From an uncultured Butyricicoccus sp. (lineage in GTDB: Bacteria; Bacillota; Clostridia; Oscillospirales; Butyricicoccaceae), in the NCBI GenBank assembly GCA_900555465.1, contig USLE01000004.1, forward strand, positions 1 through 15,983: DNA of 15,983 nucleotides, in the 5' to 3' direction. The notes under the pieces were generated by a model that had not been told where the DNA came from, ran no database searches, and was given only the letters and a program-made list of their open reading frames with translations. The position numbers and the translations under genes were made by a program. The stretch's first letter is position 1. Each line of letters opens with the position of its first letter. Below are positions 1-6,555 of the stretch, in pieces.

Positions 1-10
1 GGAGTCGTTT

Positions 11-115
11 TGTATAAAAACCGAGATACATGCTCCCGGTTTTTATGGAAATTGCGGCGAGCCGCAATTTCCTATTTGACGCGCGCTACGCGCGAAGGAC
101 TTTTTCGACAGACTG
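11..115. repeat. Hairpin-array repeat, copy 1 (left end outside window)
   Basis: A run of hairpins fills this interval. The first (14-46) has arms ATAAAAACCG and CGGTTTTTAT with CATG near its apex. The second (47-72) has 11-bp arms GGAAATTGCGG and CCGCAATTTCC around a CGAG loop. The third (80-94) is CGCGCG-CTA-CGCGCG. The run ends with TTTTTCGACA (101-110), which also ends the copy at 4748-4961. The same order of modules occurs there, and the first module recurs at the right edge of the window, each time with different but self-complementary arms. No protein is encoded. I see the repeat directly; its MITE-like nature is inference, and the left boundary lies outside the window. Confidence 0.75.
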
Positions 116-145
116 TTTTCGTCTGCGCCGCGCGGTGCGCAGGGA
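116..145. repeat. Small GC-rich hairpin after copy 1
   Basis: TGCGC at 124-128 pairs with GCGCA at 137-141, and CAGAC at 109-113 can pair with GTCTG at 121-125, so two alternative small hairpins extend the array. It could be the terminator or 3' end of a gene to the left of the window. There is no T-run, so a terminator call is not supported. Confidence 0.3.
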
Positions 146-190
146 AAGTAACGGGTTTGTAAAATGTAAAATAAGCTTTTGCAAGAACGC

Positions 191-219
191 TTGAGACGGA
201 TTTTTGACAGTGCTATACT
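191..219 (+). promoter_or_regulatory. Sigma-A promoter for the phosphatase gene
   Basis: TTGAGA (191-196) and TATACT (214-219) are separated by exactly 17 bp, and the -10 is preceded by TG at 211-212. Transcription would start near 226, about 60 nt before the ATG at 285. A second TTGACA at 204-209 lies inside the spacer and has no -10 at a usable distance. Confidence 0.75.
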
Positions 220-284
220 CGCTTTTGGAAACAGGGAAAAGTAACGTAAGCCCTGCAATATGACACAGAGGGAGTAATGCAAAC

Positions 285-2204
285 ATGCAGACAAAAAGAG
301 TACTCGCGGGCGTTCTGACCAGCACGCTGCTGCTCGGCGCGTGCCCGGCTGCGCTTGCGGCGGACTACAACGACTCCAGCCTGACCGGCGGTTCCGCAGC
401 CTGGCAGGCTTGGACCGAGGGCTGGGCTGCGCTGGCAGCTGACTACACGCAGGTATCGCTCACCCCCGGCGCGGATGAAACCCAACTGAACTTCGCGTGG
501 TACAGCAAAGATGCGGACGGCGCAGCCACCCCGGTCGTGCACTTCGGCACGGACCGCAACAACCTCGCTTCGTTTGAGGGCACGTCCGTGGCGGTGGATT
601 CCAGCCTGACGGACGGCGAGGCGTACTCTTACAACCACGTCACCGTGACCGGCCTCCAGCCGAATACCACCTACTACTACACGGTGGAAAAGAGCGGCGC
701 CGAGACCGAGGTGCAGACCTACACCACGGGCGACTTCGAATCCGCGCAGATCCTGTACGTCGGCGACCCGCAGATCGGCGCATCCAAGGGCCAGCCGCAG
801 AACGGCGAGGAGCTGGTCGCGGACAGCGGCGCTGCCAACACCGCGGCGCGCAACGACGGCTTTGCATGGGACCGCACGCTCGACATTGCGGTGGAGCAGA
901 ACCCCGGCCTTGACTTTGTGATCTCCGCAGGCGACCAGGTCAACAAGACCGGTCAGGCCAAGGAAGAGGAGTACGCGGGCTACCTCGCGCCGGACGCGCT
1001 GGCATCCCTGCCGGTTGCGACCACGATCGGTAACCACGACTCGCTCAACCCGGACTACATGTACCACTTCTATAACCCGAACCAGACCGGCTACGGTGAG
1101 ACCGAGGCGGGCGGCGACTACTACTACTCCTACGGCTCCGGCCTGTTCATCGTGCTCAACACCAACAACTACAATGTTGCCGAGCATGAGCAGGCGATCC
1201 GCGAGGCTGTCGCTTCCGACCCGGATGCGACCTTCCGCATCGTCACCATCCATCAGGACATCTACGGCTCGGGCCTTGACCACTCGGATACGGACGGCAT
1301 GATCCTCCGCACCCAGCTGACCCCGATCTTTGACGAGTACGACATCGACGTTGTGCTTCAGGGCCATGACCACACCTACAGCCGCACCAAGCTGCTCTAC
1401 GGCGACGGCCAGACCCACGGCACCTACGAGTTCCGCCTGAACGAGGACGGCTCGGACTACGATTGGGACAATGCCTACAACACCCAGACCGATGAGCAGA
1501 TCCCGCTCTATCCGGAAGAGGGCGACACCGCAGGTCAGGCGGCGCACGATGCGTTCCAGGCGGACAACAACTGCTACACCATCGAGGACGTCGAGGGCAA
1601 CACCGTGACCAACCCGCAGGGCATCCTGTACATGACCGCGAACTCGGCTTCGGGCTCCAAGTTCTACGAGCTGATCTCCAGCCAGCAGGACTATGTTGCA
1701 GCGCGCAGCCAGAACTGGCTGCCGAGCTACTCGGTCATCAACCTGACCGCGGACAGCTTCTCGATCGACACCTACCAGATCACAGATAACGGCACGGTCG
1801 AGAAGATCGACGACACCTTCACCATCCGCAAGACCGCGGACACCGCTGCGGTGACGGTGGACGGCGAAGCGGCAGAAGTCGCGACCGCGAATGTCGGCGG
1901 CGAGACCTACTACCGCCTGCGCGATCTGGCGACCGCGGTAAACGGCACGGCGGACCAGTTCAACGTCGAGTGGGAGAACGGCGTCATCGTCATCACCGGC
2001 GAGGCGTACACGACCGAAGCGCTTGCCCCGGCTGCCGAGGCGACCGGCTCCGCGATCAGCCTGACCATCGAGGTCGACGGTGAGACGGTTACGACTTCCG
2101 CGGCGGAGATCAACGGCAACAACTATGTGCCCGCAAGCCTGCTGGCCGAGCTGGGCGTGACCGCATCGGTATCCAACGGCACGCTGGCCATCACGACCCG
2201 ATAA
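285..2204 (+). CDS. Exported purple-acid-phosphatase-like metallophosphoesterase with C-terminal stalk-like domain
   Basis: A 639-residue secreted enzyme predicted to hydrolyse phosphate esters at a two-metal centre outside the membrane. Residues 1-25 are a signal sequence. ALA|A at 23-26 suits signal peptidase I, while LGAC at 17-20 could be a lipobox. Residues about 52-150 resemble the fibronectin-III-like domain of purple acid phosphatases. The calcineurin-like catalytic core follows, with metal-ligand motifs GDPQ (160-163), GDQVN (216-220), GNHD (249-252), IHQD (322-325) and GHDH (360-363). From about 520 the sequence has two motifs like copper amine oxidase N-terminal/stalk repeats (YYRLRDLA at 542-549, NYVPASLLAELGV at 613-625), which usually anchor or display exported proteins. 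The start is supported by AGAGGGAG at 267-274. The gene is monocistronic, with its own promoter and a following hairpin. Substrate unknown. Confidence 0.88.
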   Translation: MQTKRVLAGVLTSTLLLGACPAALAADYNDSSLTGGSAAWQAWTEGWAALAADYTQVSLTPGADETQLNFAWYSKDADGAATPVVHFGTDRNNLASFEGTSVAVDSSLTDGEAYSYNHVTVTGLQPNTTYYYTVEKSGAETEVQTYTTGDFESAQILYVGDPQIGASKGQPQNGEELVADSGAANTAARNDGFAWDRTLDIAVEQNPGLDFVISAGDQVNKTGQAKEEEYAGYLAPDALASLPVATTIGNHDSLNPDYMYHFYNPNQTGYGETEAGGDYYYSYGSGLFIVLNTNNYNVAEHEQAIREAVASDPDATFRIVTIHQDIYGSGLDHSDTDGMILRTQLTPIFDEYDIDVVLQGHDHTYSRTKLLYGDGQTHGTYEFRLNEDGSDYDWDNAYNTQTDEQIPLYPEEGDTAGQAAHDAFQADNNCYTIEDVEGNTVTNPQGILYMTANSASGSKFYELISSQQDYVAARSQNWLPSYSVINLTADSFSIDTYQITDNGTVEKIDDTFTIRKTADTAAVTVDGEAAEVATANVGGETYYRLRDLATAVNGTADQFNVEWENGVIVITGEAYTTEALAPAAEATGSAISLTIEVDGETVTTSAAEINGNNYVPASLLAELGVTASVSNGTLAITTR

Positions 2205-2238
2205 AATCGGTTGATTTCCATCCGATTCTTCCTTTCTG

Positions 2239-2272
2239 ATTCTCCGCAGGCATCTGCCTGCGGAGAATTTAT
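2239..2272 (+). terminator. Terminator-like hairpin after the phosphatase gene
   Basis: Arms 2240-2252 and 2255-2267 are perfectly complementary (TTCTCCGCAGGCA / TGCCTGCGGAGAA) and are followed by TTTATGTAATTCT, a weak T-rich tail. It lies 35 bp after the stop codon, which fits intrinsic termination before the next gene. Confidence 0.6.
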
Positions 2273-2301
2273 GTAATTCTGACAGAAACGAGTGATCCAT
2301 T

Positions 2302-3456
2302 TTGCAAACCGACCGTAATTCCATCCGCAAACTGCTTCTGCGCTGGGCGCCGCCGCTCATTCTGCTGCTCCTGTTCGCCGTGTTTGTGGTGCGCATCAAC
2401 ATGGTGGACAAGACCGAGCTGGTCTCCCGCGAAGGGCAGACCTTTGAAAAAGGCGTCGTGACCGAGATTTTGCAGGACAATTTGCAGCCGGACGGCACCC
2501 GTGTGGGCGAGCAGCGCGTGCGCGTGCAGATGACGACCGGCGTGCGCGCGGGCGAGACGATCGAGATGACCAGCGCGTCCGGCTATCTGTTCGGCGCGCC
2601 CTGCACCGTGGGCATGAAGGTCATCGTCATGCAGAGCGTGGCCGGCGACTCGACGGTCGCCAGCGTCTATGCGCAGGACCGCGAGATGGTGATTTATGTG
2701 TTCGGTGCGCTGTATCTGCTCGTGCTGTGCCTTGTGGGCGGCAAACAGGGCGTCAAGGGCGCGGCCGGTCTGGTGTTCACCTTTTTCTGCATCCTGTTTG
2801 TCTATCTGCCGCTGGTGTATCAGGGCCATTCGCCGTTCTGGGTGTCGGTATTTGTGTGTACGATCACGACCATTGTCACCATGTACCTGATCGGCGGGCC
2901 GACCATGAAAACCGTGGTCGCCACGGGCGGCACGGTCGCGGGCGTGTGCATTGCAGGACTGGCCGCGACCGCGTTCAGCGCGGCGAGCGGGATCACCGGC
3001 TGGAACGTGAGCGACATCGAAAGCCTGCTGACGCTGTCCAACACCAACGGCGTGCAGGTGGGCGGGCTGCTGTTCTCCGGCCTGCTGATCTCCACGCTCG
3101 GCGCGACGATGGACGTTGCCATGTCGATCGGCAGCGCGATCAGCGAGATCCACGCGCAGACGCCGGACATGCCGCGGCGCGACCTGTTCAAGGCAGGCAT
3201 GCGCGTTGGCCGCGACATGATGGGCACGGATTCCAACACGCTCATCCTCGCCTTCGCGGGCGGCAGCATCAGCATGCTGGTGCTGGATTATGCCTACGAC
3301 CTGCCGTACCAGCAGATCATCAACTCGAACAATATCGGCATTGCGATCATGCAGGGGCTGGCGGGCAGCTTCGGCATTGTGCTCAGCGTGCCGGTAACCG
3401 TGCTGCTGGCGGTGCTGCTGTACACGAGGCACAAGAAAGCCGCCGCGGCGGACTGA
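2302..3456 (+). CDS. YibE/F family multi-pass membrane protein
   Basis: A 384-residue integral membrane protein of the YibE/F family, whose biochemical role is not established. One N-terminal span (residues 13-31) precedes an extracytoplasmic domain of about 90 residues (35-125) with a beta-rich, OB-like look. At least six more hydrophobic segments follow (about 129-147, 153-172, 178-198, 204-226, 252-272, 312-330, 345-374). Family hallmarks are GATMDVAMSI (267-276) and GRDMMGTDSNTLILAF (303-318). The start is a TTG with only a weak GAGTGA at 2290-2295. It is preferred because the next ATG would delete the first membrane span. No clear promoter is seen, so it may depend on read-through of the preceding hairpin. 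Confidence 0.85.
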   Translation: MQTDRNSIRKLLLRWAPPLILLLLFAVFVVRINMVDKTELVSREGQTFEKGVVTEILQDNLQPDGTRVGEQRVRVQMTTGVRAGETIEMTSASGYLFGAPCTVGMKVIVMQSVAGDSTVASVYAQDREMVIYVFGALYLLVLCLVGGKQGVKGAAGLVFTFFCILFVYLPLVYQGHSPFWVSVFVCTITTIVTMYLIGGPTMKTVVATGGTVAGVCIAGLAATAFSAASGITGWNVSDIESLLTLSNTNGVQVGGLLFSGLLISTLGATMDVAMSIGSAISEIHAQTPDMPRRDLFKAGMRVGRDMMGTDSNTLILAFAGGSISMLVLDYAYDLPYQQIINSNNIGIAIMQGLAGSFGIVLSVPVTVLLAVLLYTRHKKAAAAD

Positions 3457-3472
3457 CACCTGTCATATGGTT

Positions 3473-3520
3473 AAATCCCTCCCTTTTGGGCAATACTGCT
3501 GCAAGAGGGAGGGATTTGCT
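3473..3520 (+). promoter_or_regulatory. Hairpin that sequesters the ribosome binding site of the next gene
   Basis: AAATCCCTCCC (3473-3483) is the exact reverse complement of GGGAGGGATTT (3507-3517). Five more pairs, one of them G-T, extend the stem inward, leaving a loop of about 13 nt. The right arm is the purine-rich ribosome binding site for the ATG at 3521. In the folded mRNA that site would be hidden, suggesting translation that depends on unfolding. There is no T-run, so it is not an obvious terminator. Confidence 0.6.
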
Positions 3521-3784
3521 ATGGTGAAAGGCGTGAGCCAGCGCGTTGTGGTGGTGCGGCCGGATGAGAACGGGATGTTTGAGCAGGCGATCTTTTTGGT
3601 GCGGGACTACAGCGTGCCGCGCAGCGACGCGGTGCGCGAGGCGTGCAGGATCGCCAACAGCTACCTGATGGGGCGCACGACGCGCCGCCGCAGGAACGCG
3701 ACGGTCTGCAAACTGGGGCTGGCGTTCATCGCCGGAGTGCTTGCTTCGAGCGCGGTTTGGACGGTGGTCAGCATGATTTTGTGA
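3521..3784 (+). CDS. Small single-span membrane protein of unknown function
   Basis: An 87-residue protein I do not recognise by name. Residues 8-29 form a beta-like segment containing RPDENGMFEQAIFLVRD. It is followed by a helix (about 34-49), a basic run (GRTTRRRR, 51-58) and a C-terminal hydrophobic segment (63-86). The basic run just before the span predicts an inside N-terminus and a tail-anchored arrangement. The ATG at 3521 is chosen over an in-frame ATG at 3467 because AGAGGGAGGG (3504-3513) sits 7 nt upstream and the upstream start has no such site. It lies 64 bp after the YibE/F gene, possibly in the same transcript. GC content and codon style match its neighbours. Confidence 0.7.
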   Translation: MVKGVSQRVVVVRPDENGMFEQAIFLVRDYSVPRSDAVREACRIANSYLMGRTTRRRRNATVCKLGLAFIAGVLASSAVWTVVSMIL

Positions 3785-3835
3785 AAACCGTGCATACGGT
3801 AAAAACGGCGGATCAATTATTGTGTACTTTTCCTA

Positions 3836-3864
3836 TGGACTTTATATGATATTTGGTTTATATT
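3836..3864 (+). promoter_or_regulatory. Likely sigma-A promoter of the rubredoxin gene
   Basis: An AT-rich block in a GC-rich region. The best pair is TGGACT (3836-3841) with TATATT (3859-3864) at 17 bp. An alternative is TTGTGT (3820-3825) with TATGAT (3845-3850) at 19 bp. The -10 region of the first option lies about 38 bp before the GTG start. Confidence 0.45.
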
Positions 3865-3901
3865 AATATCAGTTACTAATTAAAAGAGAGGAGCAATTCC
3901 T

Positions 3902-4060
3902 GTGAATAAGTATGTATGCAAGGTATGCGGTTATATCTACGATCCGGCGGAGGGCGATCCGGACAACGGCGTTGCGCCCGGCACGGCGTTTGAGGCGCTG
4001 CCGGACGACTGGGTGTGCCCGCTGTGCGCAGTCGGCAAGGATGAATTCGAGCCGGCCTGA
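3902..4060 (+). CDS. Rubredoxin
   Basis: A 52-residue rubredoxin, a small cytoplasmic electron carrier with one iron held by four cysteines. Anaerobes commonly use it to feed electrons to peroxide and superoxide reductases or flavodiiron proteins. The two knuckles are CKVCGY (6-11) and CPLCAVGK (39-46). The family signatures YDPAEGD (13-19) and DDWVCP (35-40) are intact, and the length is normal. The start is GTG, 8 nt after AGAGAGGAG (3885-3893). The next ATG (3912) is out of frame, so no ATG start is available. It is a single-gene unit between its own promoter and a strong hairpin; no redox partner gene is adjacent. Confidence 0.95.
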   Translation: MNKYVCKVCGYIYDPAEGDPDNGVAPGTAFEALPDDWVCPLCAVGKDEFEPA

Positions 4061-4074
4061 TCGGAAATACCGGG

Positions 4075-4104
4075 AAAGGGGCTGCCTGCGGGCAGCCCCT
4101 TTGT
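4075..4104 (+). terminator. Terminator of the rubredoxin gene
   Basis: A perfect 12-bp stem, AAAGGGGCTGCC (4075-4086) and GGCAGCCCCTTT (4091-4102), encloses the tetraloop TGCG. The T-run is only three bases but is contributed by the stem itself. It starts 15 bp after the stop codon. Confidence 0.75.
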
Positions 4105-4134
4105 AAACAGATTGAAAATTGCGCGCCGGGAAAC

Positions 4135-4163
4135 TTGTTTTGGCGGGACAGGCTTGTTATACT
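4135..4163 (+). promoter_or_regulatory. Sigma-A promoter of the DedA gene
   Basis: TTGTTT (4135-4140) and TATACT (4158-4163) are 17 bp apart. The start point would be near 4170, giving a leader of about 37 nt before the ATG at 4207. Confidence 0.7.
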
Positions 4164-4206
4164 ATGAAACAGAGAAACCAACCTTGTTTTAGGAGTGAGC
4201 GCAGGC

Positions 4207-4713
4207 ATGACAGCCGACCAGTTTTTTTCATTGTTTCATCAATATGGGCTGATTTTGGTCTGCGCGGTCATTTTCTGTGAATATATGAACCTGCCGGGCT
4301 TCCCGGCGGGTGTGATCATGCCGGCCGTCGGCGTGCTGATCGCGCAGAGCGAGCTGTCCCTGCTGCTGACGATCGTGCTGAGCGTGGTGTGCGGCGTGGG
4401 CGGCAGCCTGGTGATCTACGGGCTGTGCTACTGGGGCGGCGAGCCGATCATGGAAAAGGTGTTCGGCAAAAGCGAGAAGTTCCGCTCCTTTGTCCGGCGG
4501 TGCCATGAATATATTGATGCGCAGCATGGCCGCGGGCTGGCGCTGTGCCGCATCATCCCGGTGCTGCGCACGATCGTCTCCATCCCCGCCGGGCTGATCC
4601 GTATGCCGGTGCGCTGGTTCATCGGCTGGTCGGCGCTGGGGATCGCGGTGTGGAACACCGCGCTGATCTCGTGCGGATACTTTTTCGGCGACAAGATATT
4701 GAGTATGTTCTGA
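4207..4713 (+). CDS. DedA family membrane protein
   Basis: A 168-residue protein of the DedA superfamily (relatives include YqjA/YghB and the undecaprenyl-phosphate flippase UptA), which move lipids or support membrane potential and envelope integrity. It shows an N-terminal re-entrant region with the family pattern FCEYMNLPGFPAGVIMPAVG (residues 23-42). A glycine-rich segment ending in YGLCYWGG (about 70-77) follows. The diagnostic CRIIPVLRTIVSIPAGLIRM (113-132) carries the arginines typical of the family. The last segment ends in a GYFFG motif. The ATG at 4207 is used because AGGAG at 4191-4195 precedes it; a GTG at 4195 overlaps that site and is unlikely to be used. Monocistronic. The transported lipid cannot be told from sequence. 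Confidence 0.9.
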   Translation: MTADQFFSLFHQYGLILVCAVIFCEYMNLPGFPAGVIMPAVGVLIAQSELSLLLTIVLSVVCGVGGSLVIYGLCYWGGEPIMEKVFGKSEKFRSFVRRCHEYIDAQHGRGLALCRIIPVLRTIVSIPAGLIRMPVRWFIGWSALGIAVWNTALISCGYFFGDKILSMF

Positions 4714-4722
4714 CGTATGCAG

Positions 4723-4747
4723 AAGGCTCCCCAAGCGGGGAGCCTTT
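4723..4747 (+). terminator. Terminator of the DedA gene
   Basis: AAGGCTCCCC (4723-4732) pairs with GGGGAGCCTT (4737-4746) around AAGC, followed by a short TTT. A nearly identical hairpin lies at 4962-4985 on the other side of the repeat element. Confidence 0.65.
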
Positions 4748-4961
4748 GAGGCTGTCGAAAAACTATGTTTTTCGAACAGCCTCTCGATCGAAACCACGCT
4801 TTCGATCGAATCTGCCGCTGTCTGCGCGCGCCTTTCAGGCACACTTGCCAGCGGTTTGTATAAAAACCCACGCGCATGTCGCGGGTTTTTATGAAAATTG
4901 CGGTCTACCGCAATTTTCTATTTGATGTGCGCTGCGGCGCGGGAACTTTTTCGACAAGCTG
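4748..4961. mobile_element. MITE-like hairpin array with terminal inverted repeats, copy 2
   Basis: TGTCGAAAAA (4753-4762) and TTTTTCGACA (4947-4956) form 10-bp terminal inverted repeats about 204 bp apart. Between them lie consecutive hairpins. GAGGCTGT/ACAGCCTC encloses CGAAAAA/TTTTTCG (4748-4783). TCGATCGAAA/TTTCGATCGA follows (4784-4809), then CCGCTG/CAGCGG (4815-4854). ATAAAAACCC/GGGTTTTTAT has a CATG apex (4860-4892), and GAAAATTGCGG/CCGCAATTTTC encloses TCTA (4893-4918). A small GC hairpin (4928-4941) ends the row. The last three are shared in order with 14-94. No transposase is encoded, so it would be non-autonomous if mobile. The absence of an obvious short target duplication leaves mobility unproven. 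Confidence 0.7.
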
Positions 4962-4988
4962 AAGGCTCCCTGTTTGGGGAGCCTTTTT
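4962..4988 (+). terminator. Intrinsic terminator duplicating the DedA terminator
   Basis: AAGGCTCCC (4962-4970) pairs with GGGAGCCTT (4977-4985) and continues into TTTTTGTTT, the stronger T-run of the two similar hairpins. It would stop rightward transcripts and is positioned just beyond the end of the leftward gene at 4998. For leftward transcripts the tail is poor in T, so bidirectional use is uncertain. Confidence 0.65.
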
Positions 4989-4997
4989 GTTTCTGTT

Positions 4998-5339
4998 TTA
5001 ATACTGCGGCGCATCCGCCAGCTTTTCCTGCCACAGCTCGAACAGCGCATCTATATCCGCCTTGAACTCGGCTTCGGTCTGGGTCTCCTTCTGCGTCAGC
5101 TCCTCGAGCACCTCGAACACGAACGCCTTGCCGTCCCGGCCCCATTCGGCCTGCAGCGCATAATCCGTGCACGAGCCGGTCATCTGCGCGAACTGAAAAC
5201 GGTTCTGGCTGCCGCGCAGGTCGGTCGTGCAGCGCAGCAGGATGCGGCTGGTCCCGGTGTTGCGGATCTGGAAGACCCCGCCCTGCATGCGGCGCGCCTT
5301 GTAGGCCGCCGCGGCTTCGCGGCGCTGCTGCTTATCCAT
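4998..5339 (-). CDS. GIY-YIG-like family protein, probably catalytically degenerate
   Basis: A 113-residue protein resembling small Firmicutes proteins annotated as GIY-YIG nuclease family. The fold-like core is GGVFQIRN (20-27), where GVF stands in for GIY, then RILLRCTTDLRGSQNRF (32-48), where LLR stands in for YIG. A Trp-centred helix (LQAEWGRDG, 62-70) and VFEVLEELT (74-82) follow. The usual tyrosines and catalytic arginine context are not intact, so nuclease activity is doubtful; a nucleic-acid-binding or structural role is possible. AAAGGAGAG on the minus strand (5355-5347) ends 7 nt before the ATG. It has its own promoter and diverges from dusB. The family assignment is from recalled resemblance and is moderate. 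Confidence 0.7.
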   Translation of the reverse strand: MDKQQRREAAAAYKARRMQGGVFQIRNTGTSRILLRCTTDLRGSQNRFQFAQMTGSCTDYALQAEWGRDGKAFVFEVLEELTQKETQTEAEFKADIDALFELWQEKLADAPQY

Positions 5340-5368
5340 TGTGCAGCTCTCCTTTCGTCTGGATTTAC

Positions 5369-5383
5369 TAAATTACTAATTTA
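5369..5383. promoter_or_regulatory. Palindromic operator-like site in the leftward promoter
   Basis: TAAATTACTAATTTA is a perfect 7-1-7 inverted repeat set in a stretch with three TACT(A/G) direct repeats. It overlaps the predicted start point of the leftward transcript, so a bound repressor could block initiation. It is AT-rich in a GC-rich neighbourhood. Confidence 0.45.
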
Positions 5384-5388
5384 CTGAC

Positions 5389-5417
5389 AGTATAGCGCAT
5401 CGCGCAGGGCTTGTCAA
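5389..5417 (-). promoter_or_regulatory. Sigma-A promoter of the leftward GIY-YIG-like gene
   Basis: On the minus strand a perfect TTGACA (5417-5412) is followed after exactly 17 bp by TATACT (5394-5389). This is the best consensus match in the window. The predicted start is near 5382, giving a leader of about 43 nt. Confidence 0.85.
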
Positions 5418-5474
5418 TCGCCTGCTGAACAGCGGTTTTGGGGCCGCAGACAGGTGCTGCGGTTTTGTCACCAC

Positions 5475-5489
5475 ATTGCAAGTTGCAAT
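5475..5489. promoter_or_regulatory. Palindromic operator-like site over the dusB -35
   Basis: ATTGCAAGTTGCAAT is a perfect 7-1-7 palindrome whose right half contains the -35 hexamer TTGCAA of the dusB promoter. A dimeric regulator binding here would compete with RNA polymerase. The regulator cannot be identified. Confidence 0.5.
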
Positions 5490-5511
5490 CAGTGGGGCCG
5501 TATGGTAAAAT
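5483..5511 (+). promoter_or_regulatory. Sigma-A promoter of the dusB - sigma - anti-sigma operon
   Basis: TTGCAA (5483-5488) and TAAAAT (5506-5511) are 17 bp apart, and the predicted start is near 5518, 29 nt before the dusB ATG. I looked for an ECF-type AAC/CGT promoter that would signal autoregulation and did not find a convincing one in this gap. Confidence 0.7.
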
Positions 5512-5546
5512 ATTCACTGTTAAATCGAGCACAGTGGGGGAGAACG

Positions 5547-6518
5547 ATGCAAATCGGTTGTGTAACCCTTGACGGGCGTCTGGCGCTCGCGCCGATGGCC
5601 GGCGTGACTGACCGCGCCTTCCGGCAGATCTGCCGGGAACACGGTGCGGCGCTCACGGTGACCGAGATGGTCTCGACCAAGGCGCTGTGCTATCAGGACA
5701 AAAAGACGCCGCGCCTGCTCGCGCTTGCGGAGAACGAGCATCCGGCGGCGGCGCAGATCTTCGGCCATGAGCCCGAGACGATGGCCGAGGGCGCGAAGAT
5801 CGCGCGTGCGGTATCGGGCTGCGACATCATTGATATCAATATGGGGTGCCCCGCGCCCAAGATCGTAAATAACGGGGACGGCTCCGCGCTCATGCGCGAC
5901 CCTGCGCTCGCCGCTGAGGTGATCGAAGCGGTGGTGCATGCCGTGGACGTGCCGGTGACGGTCAAGTTCCGCAAGGGCTGGGACGAAAGCAGCGTCAACT
6001 GCGTTGCGTTTGCCCGCATGGCGGAGGCCGCCGGCGCGGCGGCGATCACCGTGCACGGCCGCACGCGCGCCCAGCAGTACAGCGGCAAGGCGGACTGGGA
6101 CATCGTCCGCGCAGTCAAGCAGGCGGCTTCCATCCCGGTGTTTGCCAACGGCGACGTGGCCGAGCCTGCGGACGCGGTGCGTATTCTGGAGCACACAGGC
6201 GCGGACGCGGTGATGATCGGCCGCGGGGCGCTGGGCGACCCGTGGATTTTCGAGCGCGCCAATGCGCTGATCGAGACCGGCGTTTGTCCGCCGCTGCCGC
6301 CCTTTGCCGAGCGGATCGACACCGCGGTGCGGCAGATCGAGCTGGCCGCCGAACACAAGGGCGAGCACATCGCCATGCTGGAAGCGCGCCGCCATGTCAA
6401 CTGCTATCTGAAATACGAACGCGGGCTCAAAGCGTTTAAAACGCGCATCTGTGCGCTCGAGCGCATGGAGCAGCTGTATGCGCTGGCGGAGGAACTGAAA
6501 AGCGCGGTCACAGACTGA
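5547..6518 (+). CDS. dusB: tRNA-dihydrouridine synthase, DusB type
   Basis: A 323-residue flavoenzyme that reduces uridine to dihydrouridine in tRNA with FMN and NADPH. The TIM-barrel motifs are complete. They include LAPMAGVTDRAFR (14-26) for FMN binding, QIFGHEP (70-76), DINMGCPAPK (96-105) with catalytic Cys101, and VKFRKGW (139-145). ITVHGRTRAQQYSG (167-180), PVFANGDV (197-204) and AVMIGRGALGDPWIF (221-235) for the FMN phosphate complete the set. The C-terminal helical domain from about 250 contacts tRNA. The ATG at 5547 is chosen because it follows GGGGGAG (5536-5542) and begins the conserved domain; an in-frame upstream start at 5454 would lie before the promoter. It is first in an operon with the sigma factor 37 bp downstream. 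Confidence 0.95.
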   Translation: MQIGCVTLDGRLALAPMAGVTDRAFRQICREHGAALTVTEMVSTKALCYQDKKTPRLLALAENEHPAAAQIFGHEPETMAEGAKIARAVSGCDIIDINMGCPAPKIVNNGDGSALMRDPALAAEVIEAVVHAVDVPVTVKFRKGWDESSVNCVAFARMAEAAGAAAITVHGRTRAQQYSGKADWDIVRAVKQAASIPVFANGDVAEPADAVRILEHTGADAVMIGRGALGDPWIFERANALIETGVCPPLPPFAERIDTAVRQIELAAEHKGEHIAMLEARRHVNCYLKYERGLKAFKTRICALERMEQLYALAEELKSAVTD

Positions 6519-6555
6519 ACGACCGGCTGGACAACAATGAGGGGAGGCGTGAGCC

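Noticed and set aside
213-2498. A 761-codon open frame on the minus strand opposite the phosphatase and YibE/F genes
   Set aside because: It is antisense to genes with complete catalytic and membrane motifs, has a low-complexity Val/Arg/Asp-rich translation typical of GC-rich antisense frames, and lacks a recognisable domain.
3467-3520. ATG at 3467 as the start of the small membrane protein
   Set aside because: No ribosome binding site precedes it, and the extra residues are encoded by the hairpin containing the real ribosome binding site.
3787-3800. ACCGT-GCAT-ACGGT hairpin after the small membrane protein as a terminator
   Set aside because: Only 5 bp and followed by A-residues, not T, on the coding strand.
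4195-4206. GTG at 4195 as the DedA start
   Set aside because: It overlaps the AGGAG that should serve as the ribosome binding site for the ATG at 4207.
5454-5546. Upstream in-frame start for dusB at 5454
   Set aside because: It lies before the predicted transcription start near 5518 and adds residues not found in the family.
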